Under the pieces are notes generated by a model. That model did no database searches. It saw only the letters and a program-made list of their open reading frames with translations, and was not told the origin of the DNA. Positions 51,040-63,860 of a stretch of DNA of 64,000 nucleotides are shown here, in pieces. Location of the stretch: the NCBI GenBank assembly GCA_002786025.1, contig NHNW01000010.1:744001-808000 (forward strand), written 5' to 3'. The position numbers were made by a program, and so were the translations under genes. The stretch comes from Zasmidium citrigriseum. Taxonomy: Eukaryota > Ascomycota > Dothideomycetes > Mycosphaerellales > Mycosphaerellaceae. Position 1 is the first letter of the stretch, and every line of letters starts with the position of its first letter.

Positions 51040-54000
51040 TTATAACCCTACTAAGGGGAGTAGCCGTAGCGAGTACGGTATACTATAGTAGAGCCTTCGG
51101 AACTACCTCGATAGCCGAGCTAGTTACTATATCGCTCCCTAAACGTAGTTTAAAGACCTCCGTATATATATAGTTTAGAGAAACTTAAACTCTCGTACCT
51201 ACGAAGAGCCCTCGAACTAGCTATAGAACGACGCCGATTCGTTATAGCGACGTAGTAGGCGAACTCTCTCTAAACCGCTAGAGAATAATACCTCCTCCCT
51301 AGACTACTTCCTCTACGCCTAACGATAATATCTACGACTAGCTAGGCTACGTTACGCCTCCGTAATAGTAGAGGAACGTATCGACGAAGGCCGCGAGTAT
51401 AGTAGTACTATAGAAGACACCCTAGGTCGCGACTAAGACGCCCGAGATACCTAATTTAGTACTAGCGTTAACGCTTTACCCCTTAGTAGCGTATAACGCC
51501 TAGAGGAGCTACGAGACGCTATCCTATAGGCCTAGGAGCGCTAGTTTAAAGAACTATCTAACTAAGATACTAGTACTATAACGGCTAAATAGCTTAAAGC
51601 GTACGTAAAGAAGCTAAATACTCTTTATAGTATTCTCGAACTTAAGAAGCGTAAACGTATCTAGTTAGATACTAGAGACGACGTTTCCTATATAGGTAGC
51701 TACTATAAAACCTCCGAGACGACCTCGATAGAACGCTAGCTCTAAAGACTCTTCGAAAAAGGAAGGGTTAATAAATTAGAGACCTATACTATCTAGGCCT
51801 ACTAACGCTAGGTTAAGAACGTTAATAAAGAGTTCGAGATCTTTAGGTATACCGACTATAATACCTACTAAAGGAGCTTATAGATATCGAAGAGTATATT
51901 ATATAACGATATCGCTAGTACGGTTAACCGTTACCTCGATTAGAAGGACGAAAAGGGAGACCTATACTAGGCGGAACTACGATAGATCGTCTAAGACGCT
52001 ATATAGAGCCTAGCCGTCCGCCGGGCCGCCCTCGTAGAGGCGTTCTTCCTATCTAAGATTAAGGAAGGATAGTCCTACTCCTACTTCTATACCTATATAA
52101 AGGGGCTAGAAGACTAAATATCTAATAAGATTAAACCTAAGGACCTCCGTATCGACTTCTACTTCTTACGTCTACCGACGTAGGTACGTAAGAAGATAAT
52201 CGAACTAGAAACCCTTAAATCTATTAAGGATACTAACGAACTATTCTCGAGAGCCTACTAGATCGAATAATCTCTAAGCTCCTCTAGTAATAGTACTACG
52301 CCGAACCCTAGCCGTAGGCGTACTAGTATAGTACTAAGCGCTAGACGAAACTAGAACTCTAGGCCTAATAACTTAAGTTCTAATAAGAAGGACTACGAGA
52401 ACTATAGACGGCAAAATAATTATAGTAGCGAAAGACGCCGAGACGATAGGAGAGACGATAGACGTCCTAACTAGCGGGAGTACTCCTCGTATAGGCCGCT
52501 AGCGCTCTACTATAACGCTACCGCCGCTACGCTAGGGTAGGCGCCTTCTAACGATTCTCGTCCTACCTACTATAGCGTTAACGCTATCGAAGTTAAAAGC
52601 GATTTAGACTATAACGATACGAGAAATAGTAACCCCTAATTATAAACTTATCTCCTCTACAATTAGGGAAAACCTTATAAGGGAGGTAAAAGAGGATCGC
52701 CGTAGACGTAACTATTACTAGCGCTATAGGACTAATTACTCTCCGCGCCCTCGTTAATAGCGGAGCGTAGTTAAATCTTATCTCTACGTACGCTACTAGG
52801 TAGTTATCCCTACTAACGTTAGATCTTCCTACTCTAAAGGCTAAGTTCCTTAACGATAACCCTATAATACTATATAAGGCTTACTTAGCTACCCTCGCTA
52901 TTAACGATAGTACGGGGAAGACGAGAGAGTCGGAGTAAATCCTTTAGACTAGTACCTTTATAGGCTATAACCTTATACTAGGATAGGACTAGCTAGAAGA
53001 TACTAACCTAGCTATTAGCTTCCGAGCTAGGACCTTTATATAGTCGCTACGGGACTCCTCTAACCCCTCTAAATCCTCGCGAATATCCTAAATACTCGTA
53101 GCTATTATAGATAGTACGGCTAGCTTTTAACTTCCCTTAGGGGAATAGCTCGTAGCCTCTACGCTACTAGACCGACTATACGCTAATAGCGACTCGAGAG
53201 TAAACCCTTTTAAAGTAGATAGACTATAGGGAGGAGAGATTCCCTCCGTAGAGTTAGCTATCGCCGAGCCTACTACTATATTTACCCTCTAAGGAGGAGG
53301 AGACTAGGATCCTACAACTATCGATCCGAACTAATAGGGCTACTAATAGTAGACCGCTACTATTATAATCTATAACTAGTATAAGGCCGCCTACGCGTAG
53401 GAGCCTAATCTTAAAGACCTTCCCTAGTAAGTTCTTCTAGCCTTACTAGCTATAGCGGAGATAGAGTACCTTACGAGCGTTCCGCTAGAGTACTACGACT
53501 TCGCTAACGTCTTTAATACTAAGCTAGTAGATATTATCGCCTAGTACTCTAAGTACGACTATACTATTAAGCTAGAGGAAGGTAAGAGCCTACCTTAACT
53601 ACCGATCTATAACCTTTCGTAATAAGAGCTTACTATATTACGCGAGTATATCGATAACGCCTTAAAGAATAGCTAGATTAGGCTAAGTAAATCCCCTTAT
53701 AGTACCCCTATCCTCTTCGTACTAAAGAAGGACGGTAGTATATAGTTATACGTTAACTATAGAGGTCTTAATAAGATTACGATTAAGAACCGCTACCTAC
53801 TACTACTTATTAGTAAGCTACTAGACCGCTTAGGTAACGCGAAGGTCTTTACTAAGCTAGATCTTAAGGACGTATACTACTAGCTCTAGATCTAGTCTAG
53901 CGACGAGTAGAAGATAGCCTTTAAGACGAGATATAGCTTATTTAAATACCTCGTTATACCCTTTAGGCTCGCTAACGTACCCGCTACGTTCTAGTCCTAT

Positions 54001-56960
54001 ATTAATAAGGCTCTAGCTAGCTTAGTAGATAATATCTATATCGTTTACCTCGATAATATCCTAATCTACTCCCCTAATCCCGAGACGTATAAGGAGTACA
54101 TTTAGTAAGTCCTCGAGAGGCTTAGGGAATAGAAGCTATTTACTAAACCCTCGAAATACGAGTTCTATACTATAGAGGTTAAATTCCTAGGCTTTATTAT
54201 TACTCCTAACGGCGTAAAGATAGATTAATTAAAGGTTACTAGTATTACTAACTAGCTAGTACTAAAGAGCTACTAAGACGTTTAAGTCTTCCTTAGATTC
54301 GCTAACTTCTACCGTCGTTTTATTTAGGGATATTTACGGCTTATACGCCTACTTAACGAGCTACTCTCTAGTAGTACCCTCGCGCCTACGAAGAAGAGAT
54401 AGAAAGCTATCGTAAGGCCCCTATAGTAGTAGACTAATATAGTAGCCGAATCCTTCGAAACTCTTAAGAAGGCGTTTACTAAAGCGCCTCTACTTAGATA
54501 CTTCGATCCTAGGCTACCGATTATAGTAATTACGGACGCCTCTAACGCGGCCTACGTAGGTATCCTCCTATAGCCTAACGACTCCGATCCGCTATAGAAA
54601 TACTAGTACCTCGTCGCCTATTACTCGAAGAGCTTCGTTAATTACGAGGTCTAGTATAGTACCCCTAATAAGGAACTTATAGCTATCTTAGAATACTTTA
54701 AAACGTAGAGGTACTACCTCGAGAGCGCTATATACCTAATTCGGGTTATAACTAATTACTATAACCTTCGGTACTTTATAATAATATAGAGCCTAATAGC
54801 TAGGTAGGCTCGTATTATAGAAAGGTTAGCCTACTACGATTTCGTAATCGAATATAAGCTAGGGAAGTTAAATCCCTCTAATAGCCTATCTAGAAGGCTA
54901 GACTACTTCGCTAGCTTTAAAGAAAGTACTAAGAAGTATTAACTTTAGGGAATACTACTAATCCTATAGTAAAAGTTAGGAGCCTACCCTACTAAGGATA
55001 GTTATAGCCCTATAGCGCTACTAGAGTACTCTTATATAGGCCTCGAGAATATAGCGGGTACCTACCTTAAGGGAACTAGGTAGTCTAATCCCCTACTACT
55101 TACCGCCTTCGAAGCCGAATAAAATAGTAAGGTAGAAGAGCGATATAATAGTACTTCTAATACTATAGAGTAACTACTCCTTACCTGAGCTAGCCCCTAC
55201 TCTACTAGCGGGCTATTAAATTATCGATTAGTACTACCTCGCTTCCTCGTTACTATAGTAGCGAAGGATAAGTCGTCCTTTAACGCTAAACCGCCCGAAT
55301 CCCTTCTAGATCTTATTAAGGAAGTCTAATAAAGGGACGCCTTCGTTTAAGATATCTAAGAAGTAGTTATAGCGAAAGGGCGAGATAGGTTAGGTAAGAC
55401 CCTAGAGAGTACTAAGGACTATACCTTCGATACTAATAGCCTCCTACGAAAGAATAGCTAGGTATACGTACCCTAATCCTTAGCCTTACGCGTAGAGATA
55501 CTATTCCGTAACTACGACGACCCCGTAGCGGGCTACTATAGCTAGCGATATATATAGGCAATTATCTCGTTAAAATACGAGTAGAAAGGTCTCTCCGAAG
55601 ACGTTCGTAAGTACTACTAAGAGTACGACGTCTACTAACGAGCTAAAAGTAAGTACTACTAGCCCTATAGCGAGCTCTAGCCCTTACTAGTACCTACCTA
55701 GCTCTAGTCCTACCTCTCTATAGACTTCGTTACTAGCCTACTACCCTTAAAGGGTTTTAATAGTAAGATCTACGATTCGGTACTTATTATCGTTAATCGA
55801 TTCTCGAAGTTTATATAGTATATACTAACGATAAAAGATATCGACGCCCCTAGCCTAGTAGACCTATTCTACTATATAGTTATCGCCCTTACTAGCCCGC
55901 TAGATAATATCGTCTTAGACCGCGGTTTAGTCTTTATATCCGAGTACTAGAGTACCTTCTACTACTACCTTATAATTAAACGTAAGCTTAGTACTACTTT
56001 CTACCTATAGACGGATAGATAGACTAAGCGTTAGAACTAGTAACTCGAAGCCTACCTTCGTATATACTATAATTAGGAATAAGATAACTAGGCGAGGCTA
56101 TTATTAACTATAGTATTCGCCTATAACTCTAAGACGTATACTAGCTATTATAAATTACCTATTAAGGTAGCGTTTAGAGTACCCCTAAATATACTAGATA
56201 GTATTCGACGCGAATACCTAATAGGGGGAGGGAAGAAAGTAGACGAGCTTACTAAGTAGGTAACTAACTAGCTTCTATAACGACGACTCGAGTTCGATAA
56301 GGTAGCGGAGAACCTCTAGTACGTATAAGAACTATAGACTAAGTACTATAACCGTATAGTACTAGCTAAGTACTACGACGTTAGCGAGTAGGTACTCCTA
56401 GCGGTAAAGAACGTTTATATACGGCGGCTATAACCGTATAGTACTAGCTAAGTACTACGACGTTAGCGAGTAGGTACTTCTAGCGGTAAAGAACGTTTAT
56501 ATACGGTAGCTATATAAGAAGCTTAATAATAAGTACCTAGGCCCTTTTATAATTACTAAGCGGATTAGTAGGTAGGCGTATAAGCTTAACCTACTACCGT
56601 TAATAAAAAGGTTCTACCTAGTATTCTATATCTCGCTATTAGAGCTATACTATATACGCCCTAGGTACTAGCTACTACTAGTTAAAGAGCTCCTCGAGGA
56701 TAGAGTAGATCTAGCCTACGAAGTCGAGAAGATCCTAACCTACTACTACGATAAGTACGGAACGATATAATATCGGATATAGTAGGTAGGCTAGTCTTAA
56801 GACTATAATAATTAGATAAGGGAGGAGGAGCTCGAAGACTATTAGGAACTCCTTAATAAGTACTACTAGTAATACCCTAAGCTCGCTAACCCCTCTCCGC
56901 TATCTCCTCGCTAGCGACCTATAAAAGAGATAAGGCGCGGGCGAGAGCGTTTAAGAAAAG
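51040..56960 (+). pseudogene. gag-pol relic of Gypsy unit 1
   Basis: Gag lies at about 51,040-52,640. The protease motif has Asn instead of the catalytic Asp (codon 52756-52758 AAT; GTTGAT to GTTAAT). Reverse transcriptase at 53,690-54,250 has the DYRGLNK-type block and an active-site motif now reading YLDN (second Asp codon 54055-54057). RNase H is around 54,510-54,900 (ITDAS motif, YEV block). The integrase core is around 55,690-56,200. The chromodomain is around 56,710-56,800 (YEVEKIL). TAG and TAA stops occur throughout. Described as a dead copy only. Confidence 0.85.
56346..56509 (+). repeat. 82-bp tandem duplication in integrase of unit 1
   Basis: Units 56346-56427 and 56428-56509 begin CTATAACCGTATAG; they differ by one C/T and one CG/TA change. 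Unit 2 has a single copy at the equivalent place (about 62,135-62,216). 82 is not a multiple of three, so the duplication also breaks the frame. Confidence 0.9.
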
Positions 56961-57179
56961 ATAAACGAGAAGAGAGAAGGTACCCCTTATAGTCCTCTCG
57001 CTACTAAATTACTATTCGAAGATTTCCTTTATATATTAAGACTAAGAGATTAAAGGATTTATTTATAAGTTCTTTCTATTTACTATCTATAGACCGCCGC
57101 GACTATTTCGTAGTCTTTCTAGGGCTACGCTAACCCCTCTCCGCTATAGATAGTAAAACCTAAGAACTTAGAGCTAACG

Positions 57180-58150
57180 AGCTTCTATTATTATTACCCT
57201 ATAAACGCCGCCGAGAACGCCTTAACGAGTATACTAGCTATAATAGACGAGACGCTTCTCGCTATTATTTAGCGTCTAAAGTACCTACCGCTCCTATACC
57301 GAATCTACTATAATATTAGCTAGGTAGGAACCTAGTAGCTCTCCGCGGCTATCCTTAAAGGCCTTCTTATTCGCCTTACGACTCTTACGGCGAGCCTAAA
57401 TCTACTTTAACTAGGCCGTCTTATCGAACTTCTTAACCTCTAACTCCGCTAAGACGTCCTTCTTAAACTATATAATAGTAGTAAATACCTTCGAGGTATA
57501 GTCGCGGAAGGTACTAACGTAGCGCTATATACGCTTAGCGTTATTCTAGATAGTAGGGTAGATAGCGAGTATACGTAAGTACTCGAGGATATTAGCGTAG
57601 CGCGCGAGCTTAGAGGGGAGCTAATAGTAGAGTTAGTACGGATAGACGCTAGATAGGGATAGGAGAACTTATAGTAGTATAAGAAGGCTTACTACTACTT
57701 AACTTATAGCTAGTATAAGGAGTACCGTTACTAGTAAAGTACTTCTCGCTAACTAGTAGCTACGTCTACTACTAAATAGTAGGGACTAGCTACTAATAGT
57801 AAATATACTCGTAGTAGATAGTACTATAGCGTACCTTTAGAACGCTTTCGAGAGGAGGGGGGTACTTATACGTATAGCGAATCTCGGACTAACTAATACC
57901 CGCCTTATAAGGACTATACGCCTATAGCGGTATCTCTATATCCGTCGATAGAACGGGTATATCGCTAAACTAATCGAGTAGGCTAGCTATACCTATATTA
58001 CTACGCGATCCGTTACTACTACTACTACTACTACTAGAGGTACGAGAAGTACCGCTTATATTATAGAGTAGAGTTATAGCGAAGTTAGTATTAGTAGGCG
58101 TACGTAAGGAGTTATTATTATTATTATTCCGACTATTAATAGTGTTCTAA
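57180..58150 (-). pseudogene. Antisense accessory ORF relic, Gypsy unit 1
   Basis: Between pol and the polypurine tract the minus strand has a long frame of about 320 codons, broken only by RIP-type TAG/TAA plus one apparent frame step near 57,615. The N-terminal part is Asn/Ser-rich (ATT/ACT trinucleotide runs). The C-terminal part is Lys/Arg-rich with YANILEYLRILAIYPTI and DVLAELEVKKFDKTA blocks. No family recognised. The same frame occurs in unit 2, so it belongs to the element. Confidence 0.55.
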
Positions 58151-58471
58151 CCTAATATAGAGGGGAAGCGTAATAGACGGACGGTTAATAGTTAGTAGTA
58201 GTAAGGAGAAGAAGGAAATAGAAGAAGAAGCGGGCTTTTATACTAACGGTAGTACGGGCCTAATAGCGCTACTACTACGTACCTATTACGAGCCCGCTCT
58301 ACCCTCTTTTATAAGGGGTATATTTACTAATAGCTAGAGTTATATATTCGGCTTACTAATAACGCTATACGTACGTACCGAGACGGTTCCGCCGCCTTTA
58401 CGATACTAACTTAGTTTAAGTTAATCGACGAACTTACTCGAGTTAACGATACGACCTAGGGGTAGGCCGCT

Positions 58472-58485
58472 AAAGGGGGGGGGGA
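58472..58485 (+). repeat. Polypurine tract
   Basis: AAAGGGGGGGGGGA just before the downstream LTR, the expected plus-strand primer site; it also supports the LTR boundary. Confidence 0.75.
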
Positions 58486-58488
58486 TAA

Positions 58489-58699
58489 TATAAGGACATC
58501 TAAGCTAAGAGAGCCTAAGGTAGCGATCTATAGCCTCTCCGCTAGTACTTCGAGGCCGTACTAGTATCTAACCGGAGGCTTAGCGCCTATATTACTTTTT
58601 AGGAGGTTTCTACTTCTCCTCTTTCGCTTCTTAGATAATACTTAATCGGATATATATACTACTTACTCGTACTACTATTTCCTACTCTACGCCCTTATA
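58489..58699 (+). repeat. LTR shared by Gypsy units 1 and 2
   Basis: 211 bp, TATAAGGACATC.. to ..CCCTTATA. Serves as 3' LTR of unit 1 and 5' LTR of unit 2. Confidence 0.85.
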
Positions 58700-61600
58700 A
58701 GTACGGGGAAGATAAGAGAGTCGAAGTAAATCCTTTAGACTAGTACCTTTATAGGCTATAATCTTATACTAGGATAGGACTAGCTAGAAGATACTAACCT
58801 AGCTATTAGCTTCCGAGCTAGGACCTTTACGTAGTCGCTATAGGACTCCTCCGACCCCTCCGAATCCTTACGAACGTCCTAAATACTTATAGCTATTATA
58901 GATAGTACGGCTAGCTTCTAACTTCCCTTAGGGGAATAGCTTATAGCCTCTACGCTACTAGACTAACTATACGCTAATAGCGACTTAAGGGTAAACCCCT
59001 CTAAAGTAGATAGACTATAAGGAGGAGAGATTCCCTCTATAGAATTAGCTATCGCCGAGCCTACCGCTATATTTACCCTCTAAGGAGGAGGAGACTAGGA
59101 TCCTATAACTATCGATCCGAACTAATAGGGCTACCGATAGTAGACCGCTACCGTTACGATCTATAACTAGTATAAGGCCGCCTATACGTAGGAGCCTAAT
59201 CTTAAAGACCTTCTCTAGTAAGTTCTCCTAGCCTTACTAGCTATAGCGGAGATAGAGTACCTCGCGGGCGTTCTACTAGAGTACTACGACTTCGCTAACG
59301 TCTTTAATACTAAGCTAGTAGGTATTATCGCCTAGTACTCTAAGTACGACTATACTATCGAGCTAGAGGAAGGTAAGAGCCTACCTTAACTACTAATCTA
59401 TAACCTTTCGTAATAAGAGCTTACTATATTACGCGAGTATATCGATAACGCCTTAAAGAATAGCTAGATTAGGCTAAGTAAATCCCCTTATAGTACCCCT
59501 ATCCTCTTCGTACTAAAGAAGGACGGTAGTATATAGTTATACGTTAACTATAGAGGTCTTAATAAGATTACGATTAAGAACCGCTACCTACTACTACTTA
59601 TTAGTAAGCTACTAAACCGCTTAGGTAACGCGAAGGTCTTTACTAAGCTAGATCTTAAGGACGTATACTACTAGCTCTAGATCTAGTCTAGTAATAAGTA
59701 GAAGACGGCCTTTAAGATAAGATATAGCTTATTTAAATACCTCGTTATACCCTTTAGGCTCGCTAATACACCCGCTATATTCTAGTCCTATATTAATAAG
59801 GCTCTAGCTAGCTTAGTAGATAATATCTATATCGTTTACCTCGATAATATCCTAATCTACTCCCCTAATCCCGAGACGTATAAGGAGTACGTCTAGTAAG
59901 TCCTCGAGAGGCTTAGGGAATAGAAGCTATTTACTAAACCCTCGAAATACGAGTTCTATACTATAGAGGTTAAATTCCTAGGCTTTATTATTACCCCTAA
60001 CGGCGTAAAGATAGATTAATTAAAGGTTACTAGTATTACTAACTAGCTAGTACTAAAGAGCTACCGAGACGTTTAAGTCTTCCTTAGATTCGCTAACTTC
60101 TACCGCTATTTTATTTAGGGATATTTACGGCTCGTACGCCTACTTAACGAGCTACTCTCTAGCGGTACTCTCGCGCTTACGAAGAAGAGACGGAAAGCCG
60201 TCGTAAGGCCCTTATAGTAGTAGACTAATATAGTAGCTAAATCCTTCGAAACTCTTAAGAAGGCGTTTACTAAAGCGCCCCTACTTAGATACTTCGATCC
60301 TAGGCTACTAATTATAGTAATTATAGACGCCTCCGACGCGGCCTACGTAGGTATCCTCCTATAGCCTAACGACTCCGATCCGCTATAGAAATACTAGTAC
60401 CCTATCGCCTATTACTTAAAGAGCTTTATTAATTACGAGGTCTAGTATAGTATCTCTAATAAGGAACTTATAGCTATCTTAGAATACTTTAAAACGTAGA
60501 GGTACTACCTTAAGAGCGCTACGTACCTAATCCGGGTTATAACCGATTACTATAACCTTTAGTACTTTATAATAATATAGAGCCTAATAGCTAGGTAGGC
60601 CCGTATCGTAGAGAGGTTAGCCTACTATAATTTCGTAATCGAATATAAGCTAGGGAAGTTAAATCCCTCTAATAGCCTATCTAGAAGGCTAGACTACTTC
60701 GCTAGCTTTAAAGAAAGTACTAAAAAGTATTAACTTTAGGGAATACTACTAATCCTATAGTAAAAGTTAGGAGCCTATCCTACTAAGGACGGTTACGGCC
60801 CTATAGCGCTACTAGAATACCCTTATATAGACCCTAAGAATATAGCGGATACCTACCTTAAGGGAATTAGGTAGTCTAATCCCCTACTACTTACCGCCTT
60901 CGAAGCTAAATAAAATAGTAAGGCTAAAGAGCGATATAATAGTACTTCCGATACTATAGAGTAACTACTCCTTACCCGAGCTAGCCCCTACTCTACTAGT
61001 AGACTAATAAGTCGTCTAGTACTACCTCGCTTCCTCGTTACTATAGTAGTAAAGGATAAGTCGTCCTTTAACGCCGAACCGCCTAAATCCCTCCTAGATC
61101 TTATTAAGGAAGTCTAATAAAGGGACGCCTTCGTTTAAGATATCCGAGAAGCGGTTATAGCGAAAGGACGAGACGGGTTAGGTAAGACCCTAGAGAGTAC
61201 TAAGGACTATACTTTCGATACTAACGGCCTCCTATAAAGGGAAGGTCGGGTATACGTACCCTAATCCTTAGCCTTACGCGTAGAGATACTATTCTATAAC
61301 TACGACGACCCCGTAGCGGGCTACTACGGCTAGCGACGTACGTAGGCGATTATCTCGTCTAAATACGAGTAGAAAGGTCTCTCTAAAGACGTTCGTAAGT
61401 ACTATTAAGAATACGACGTCTACTAACGAGCTAAAAGTAAGTACTACTAGCCCTACGGCGAGCTCTAGCCCTTACTAGTACCTACCTAGCCCTAGTCCTA
61501 CCTCTCTATAGACTTTATTACTAGCCTACTACCCTTAAAGGGTTTTAATAGTAAGGTATACGATTCGGTACTTATTATCGTTAATCGATTCTCTAAGTTT

Positions 61601-62640
61601 ATACGGTATATACTAATAATAAAGGATATCGACGCTCCTAGCCTAGTAGACCTATTTTACTATATAGTTATCGCCCTTACTAGCCTACTAGACGATATCG
61701 TCTTAGACTACGGTTCGGTCTTTATATCTAAGTACTAGAGCGCCTTCTACTACTACCTTATAATTAAACGTAAACTTAGTACTACTTTCTACCTATAGAC
61801 GGATAGATAGACCGAGCGTTAGAACTAGTAACTTAAAGCCTACCTTCGTATATACTATAATTAGGAATAAGATAACTAGGCGAGGCTATTATTAACTATA
61901 GTATTCGCCTATAACTCTAAGACGTATACTAGCTATTATAAATTACCTATTAAGGTAGCGTTTAAGGTACCCCTAAATATACTAGATAGTATTCGACGCG
62001 AATACCTAATAGAGGGGGGGAAGAAAGTAGACGAGCTTACTAAATAGGTAACTAACTAGCTTCTATAACGACGACTCGAGTTCGATAAAGTAGTAGAGAA
62101 CCTCTAGTACGTATAAGAGCTATAGACTAAGTACTATAACCGTATAGTACTAGCTAAGTACTACGACGTTAGCGAGTAGGTACTCCTAGCGGTAAAGAAC
62201 GTTTATATACGGCGGCTATATAAGAAGCTTAATAATAAATATCTAGGCCCTTTTATAATTACTAAGCGGATTAGTAGGTAGGCGTATAAGCTTAACCTAC
62301 TACTATTAATAAAAAGGTTCTACCTAGTATTCTATATCTCGCTATTAGAGCTATACTATATACGCCCCGGATACTAGCCGCTACTAGTCGAAGAGCTCCT
62401 CGAGGATAGAATAGACCTAGCCTACGAAGTCGAGAAAATCCTAACCTACCGCTACGATAAGTATAGAATAATATAATATTAGATATAGTAGGTAGGCTAG
62501 TCTTAAGACTATAACGATTAGATAAGGGAAGAGGAGCTCGAAGGCTATTAGGAACTCCTTAATAAGTACCGCTAGTAATACCCTAAGCTCGCTAACCCCT
62601 CTCTACTATCTCCCCGCTAGCGACCTATAAAAGAGACGAG
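58700..62640 (+). pseudogene. pol relic of Gypsy unit 2
   Basis: Protease remainder, RT, RNase H, integrase and chromodomain follow the same order and frame as in unit 1, with partly different RIP outcomes. No gag. Lacks the 82-bp duplication. Confidence 0.8.
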
Positions 62641-62879
62641 GCGTAAGCGAGGGCGTCTAAGAAAAGACGAACGAGAAGAGAGAAGGTACCCCTTATAGTC
62701 CTCTCGCTACTAAATTACTATTCGAAGATTTCCTTTATATATTAGAACTAAGAGATTAAAGGATTTATTTATAAGTCCTTACTATTTACTATCTATAGAC
62801 CGCTACGACTATTTCGTAGTCTTTCTAGGGCTACGCTAACCCCTCTCCGCTATAGATAGTAAAACCTAAGAACTTAAAG

Positions 62880-63860
62880 CTAACGAGCTTCTATTATTAC
62901 TATCCTATAAACGCCGCCGAGAACGCCTTAACGAGTATACTAGCTATAGTAGACGAGACGCTTCTCGCCGTTATTTAGCGTCTAAAGTACCTACTACTCC
63001 TATACTAAGTTTACTACGATATTAGCTAGGTAGGAACCTAGTAGCTCTCCGCGGCTATCCTTAAAGGCCTTCTTATTCGCCTTACGACTCTTGCGACGAG
63101 CCTAAATCTACTTTAGCTAGGCTGTCTTATTAAACTTCTTAACCTCTAACTCCGCTAAGATATCCTTCTCGAACTATATAATAGTAGTAAATACCTTCGA
63201 GGTATAGTCGCGGAAGGTACTAACGTAGCGCTATACGCGCTTAGCGTCGTTCTAGATAGTAGGGTAGATAGCGAGTATACGTAAGTACTCGAGGATATTA
63301 GCGTAGCGCGCGAGCTTAAAGAGGAGCTAATAGCGGAGTTAGTATAGATAGACGCTAGATAGGGATAGGAGAACTTATAGTAGTATAAGAAGGCTTACTA
63401 CTACTCGACTTATAGCTAGTATAAGGAGTACTATTACTAGCGGAGTACTTCTCGCTAACTAGTAGCTACGTCTACTACTAAATAGTAGAGACTAGCTACT
63501 AACGGCGAATATACTTATAGTAGATAGTACTATAGCGTACCTTTAGAACGCTCTCGAGAGAAGGGGGGTACTTATATATATAGCGAATCTTAGACTAACT
63601 AATACTCGCCTTATAAGGACTATACGCCTATAGCGGTATTTCTATATCCGCTAATAGAACGGGTATATCGCTAAACTAATCGAGTAGGCTAGCTATACCT
63701 ATATCGCTATATAATCCGTTACTACTACCGCTACTACTAGGGGTACGAGGAGTACTACTTATATTACGGAGTAGAGTCGTAGTAAAGTCGGTATTAGTAG
63801 GCGTACGTAGGGAGTTATTATTATTATTATTCTAACTATTAATAGCGTTCTAACCCGATA
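62880..63860 (-). pseudogene. Antisense accessory ORF relic, Gypsy unit 2
   Basis: Counterpart of the minus-strand frame of unit 1 with the same Asn/Ser-rich start and Lys/Arg-rich C-terminal part. Sites differ mainly as CG versus TA. Confidence 0.5.

Larger units (their letters stand above)
50818..58699 (+). mobile_element. Ty3/Gypsy chromodomain LTR retrotransposon, unit 1 (RIP-degraded)
   Basis: About 7.9 kb from 5' LTR to the LTR shared with unit 2. Order: LTR (50818-51029), gag, protease, reverse transcriptase, RNase H, integrase, chromodomain, antisense relic ORF, polypurine tract (58472-58485), LTR (58489-58699). Domain order RT-RNaseH-INT with a C-terminal chromodomain defines a fungal chromovirus-type Gypsy element. 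LTRs begin TATAAGGA (probably TGTAAGGA before RIP) and end CCCTTATA. All ORFs are interrupted by TAG/TAA. Confidence 0.9.
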
